DNA from: CAYMJK01 sp043101635
GTDB lineage: Bacteria > Planctomycetota > Phycisphaerae > Phycisphaerales > UBA1924
DNA: 33,127 nucleotides
Assembly: GCA_043101635.1 (NCBI GenBank)
Contig: JBICIE010000122.1
Location: 1 to 33,127, forward strand
Direction: 5' to 3'
The notes under the pieces are model-generated. The model had not been told where the DNA came from and made no database searches. It saw only the letters and a list, made by a program, of their open reading frames with translations. The translations under genes and the position numbers were made by a program. How positions within the stretch are numbered: the first letter of the stretch is position 1; the number at the start of each line of letters is the position of its first letter. Below are positions 31,679 to 33,127 of this stretch, one piece after another.

Positions 31679-32713
31679 TCCCGCCACCCGCTCGGCAATC
31701 TGCACCGCGTTGAGCGCCGCCCCCTTGCGAAGCTGATCCCCCGCGGCAAACAGCGCAAAGGCCCCGAACCTGCCCCCGCCCGCCTCCGTGGACCAGTCCG
31801 GGCGCAGCCGCCCCACCAGCACATCATCCCCGCCGCTGGCCTTCAGTGAGGTCGGGAAGTCGTTGCCCCGCCGGTCATCGACCAGCCGCACGCCGGCGAA
31901 GCCCTCGTAGGCGCGGCGGGCCGCATCTTCGGTCGCCGGCTCGGCAAGCTCCACGCGGATGGACTCGGCATGGGCCCGCAGCACCGGCACGCGGATGCAC
32001 GTCGGGCAGACCTGCAGATCCGGCTGGCGCCAGATCTTGCGCGATTCCTCGATCACCTTCTGCTCTTCCACGTTCAGCCCGGTTTCGGGATCCACCGCCG
32101 TGTTGTGGCTGAAGACGTTGAACGCGCACGGCTCGGGAAACACCACCGGCGCCGGCTGGCGGCCAGCGAGCACATCGGCCGTCTGCGTGCGCAGTTCATC
32201 CATCGCCTCGGCGCCGGCGCCGCTGGCGGCCTGGTATGTGCTGACGATGATGCGCTGCACGCCGAAGGCCCGGCGCAGCGGCTCCAGCGCCATCAGCAGG
32301 ATGATCGCCGAGCAGTTCGGGTTGGCCACGACGCCGGCCCCGCGCCCCCGTACGCGCGCCAGTTCCTCGCCGTTGATCTCCGGCACCACCAGCGGCACAT
32401 CCGGATCCATGCGGAATGCCGAGGAGTTGTCGATCACGACCGCGCCAGCCTGCGTTGCCGCCGGCGCGAACTCACGCGCAGGCTGGGCCCCGGCGCTGAA
32501 CAAGGCAATATCCACGCCGTCGAAGACGCCGGCTGTCGCCTCCTTGACTTCCAGTTGCTTGCCGGCGAAGGCGACGGCCTTGCCCGCCGAACGCTCCGAC
32601 CCGAGCGCCCGAAGCTCCCGCACCGGGAAAGCCCGCTGCTCCAGCGCGGCGAGCATCTCCCGTCCCACCGCGCCGGTCGCCCCCAAAACGGCCACCGTCA
32701 AGTTCCTGCCCAT
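31658..32713 (-). CDS. asd: Aspartate-semialdehyde dehydrogenase
   Basis: This is a 351-residue enzyme that reduces aspartyl-4-phosphate to aspartate semialdehyde, the branch point to lysine/diaminopimelate, threonine and methionine. The nucleotide-binding GATGAVG is at 11-17, the phosphate-binding DNSSAFRMDPDVPLVVPEIN at 95-114, and the catalytic cysteine C134 is in NPNCSAI. STYQAASGAGAEAMDEL and CIRVPVLRAHAESIRVE are further family blocks. The ATG at 32713 is preceded by AAGGAG. The last residues (GGNGNGG) are encoded in a 7-bp repeat and are probably not structural. The gene upstream on the same strand is the DUF4010-type membrane protein; a repeat array fills much of the gap. Confidence 0.96.
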   Translation of the reverse strand: MGRNLTVAVLGATGAVGREMLAALEQRAFPVRELRALGSERSAGKAVAFAGKQLEVKEATAGVFDGVDIALFSAGAQPAREFAPAATQAGAVVIDNSSAFRMDPDVPLVVPEINGEELARVRGRGAGVVANPNCSAIILLMALEPLRRAFGVQRIIVSTYQAASGAGAEAMDELRTQTADVLAGRQPAPVVFPEPCAFNVFSHNTAVDPETGLNVEEQKVIEESRKIWRQPDLQVCPTCIRVPVLRAHAESIRVELAEPATEDAARRAYEGFAGVRLVDDRRGNDFPTSLKASGGDDVLVGRLRPDWSTEAGGGRFGAFALFAAGDQLRKGAALNAVQIAERVAGGNGNGG

Positions 32714-32760
32714 CGCGCGCTCCTTCACCACCAGTGTAGAGACGATGCGCGAGCCCACCC

Positions 32761-32795
32761 ACTGCCGAGTGCCGAGTGCCCAGTGCCCAGTGCCT
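32761..32795. repeat. Five tandem 7-bp repeats upstream of asd
   Basis: Five exact-length units fill 35 bases: one ACTGCCG, one AGTGCCG, two AGTGCCC and one AGTGCCT. The array ends one base before the stop codon of the gene on its right and lies 47 bases upstream of the asd start. Its clean phase suggests copy-number variation by slippage. Confidence 0.85.
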
Positions 32796-32796
32796 G

Positions 32797-33127
32797 CTAC
32801 CCCGGCCACAGCAGGATCAGCGCCGCCGCCGCAACCGCGATCATCCCGAACGGCGCCAGCGTCCACCACAGGGCCCGGCGCGTCCCCAGCCACGCGACCA
32901 CCCCCGCCTTGAACACCAGATTGCTCACGCTGGCGATCGCGATCGCCCGCCACGCCGCGCCGGTCTCCATCTGCCCGTCCGCCGCCAGGCGCGACACGCT
33001 CAGCGTGATGGCGTCCATATCCGTCAGTCCGCTCAGCGCCGCCACCGCGTACACGCCGGCGTCGCCCAGGCGCGTCGTCTGGATCCACGCCACCGCCAGC
33101 AGCATGATCGCGTACAGCGCCGCAAAC
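32797..33127 (-). CDS. DUF4010/MgtC-type membrane protein, C-terminal part
   Basis: This frame enters from the right edge and ends at a TAG at 32799-32797, giving about 110 visible residues. It has the DUF4010 pattern: ALSGLTDMDAITLSVSRLA, then AWRAIAIASVSNLVFKAGVVAWLG, then a last helix AVAAAALILLWPG. The DMDA and ASNxxxK motifs are conserved in that family, usually found C-terminal to an MgtC/SapB domain. The N-terminal part, including any MgtC domain, is outside the window, so the exact type cannot be settled. Role unknown; an ion-related membrane function is often assumed. Confidence 0.8.
   Translation of the reverse strand, partial: FAALYAIMLLAVAWIQTTRLGDAGVYAVAALSGLTDMDAITLSVSRLAADGQMETGAAWRAIAIASVSNLVFKAGVVAWLGTRRALWWTLAPFGMIAVAAAALILLWPG

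Noticed and set aside
32761..32795. CRISPR-like array
   Set aside because: Seven-base units without spacers; this is a simple tandem repeat and no cas genes are present.

Overview
The window is GC-rich, densely coded bacterial chromosome that I assign to the Planctomycetota, most likely class Phycisphaerae. Three things support this. There is a secreted protein ending in the duplicated 'GC-type dockerin' module (ADxTGDGALDFFDF). There are several small membrane proteins with a CxxCGY...CPECG zinc ribbon at one terminus. There is also a sulfatase next to a planctomycete-style secreted phosphatase. I see no prophage, insertion sequence, CRISPR array or plasmid genes. It reads as core chromosome with many lineage-specific small proteins.

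Layout, left to right. 1-1171: two zinc-ribbon proteins on the minus strand, the left one running off the window. 1257-2232: a GNAT acetyltransferase and a Fur-family regulator. 2260-5241: isoleucyl-tRNA synthetase (minus), followed by about 630 bp without a convincing gene. 5874-7292: a TrkH/KtrB potassium transporter subunit. 7311-12027: a minus-strand group of a PhoD-like phosphatase, a small beta-carbonic-anhydrase-like protein and a sulfatase, plus a decayed second copy of the carbonic-anhydrase-like gene. 12371-12443: tRNA-Lys(CTT). 12563-14404: a zinc-ribbon membrane protein and an alginate-export-type porin. 14636-18198: a plus-strand stress-type cluster of YciE/DUF892 ferritin-like, VKOR-like, SPW-repeat, SDR epimerase and PAC2 proteins. 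18409-19770: the GC-type dockerin protein. 19974-21375: a TetR regulator divergent from a membrane-anchored protein, with a perfect palindromic operator between them. 21382-24170: HtpX protease, TSUP permease and a 3D-domain protein. 24334-27659: small membrane and zinc-ribbon proteins, including a sigma-70-like protein with a C-terminal membrane helix. 27674-28846: a yeast-type cytosine deaminase divergent from uracil phosphoribosyltransferase. 28867-31602: a membrane Ser/Thr kinase with a propeller-like sensor. 31658-32713: aspartate-semialdehyde dehydrogenase, with 7-bp tandem repeats at both ends. 32797-33127: the C-terminal part of a DUF4010/MgtC-type membrane protein running off the right edge.

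Some genes clearly work together. Cytosine deaminase and Upp form a two-step cytosine to uracil to UMP salvage path. The TetR protein probably controls itself and its divergent neighbour through the shared palindrome. The ferritin-like/VKOR/SPW/epimerase/PAC2 genes look co-transcribed. The phosphatase, carbonic-anhydrase-like protein and sulfatase are close enough to be one transcript. I did not find a clearly new defence or mobile system. The most unusual signals are the decayed duplicate behind the sulfatase, the sigma-like membrane protein, the operator whose arms are the two divergent -10 boxes, convergent stop codons buried in hairpins, and several starts that look leaderless.
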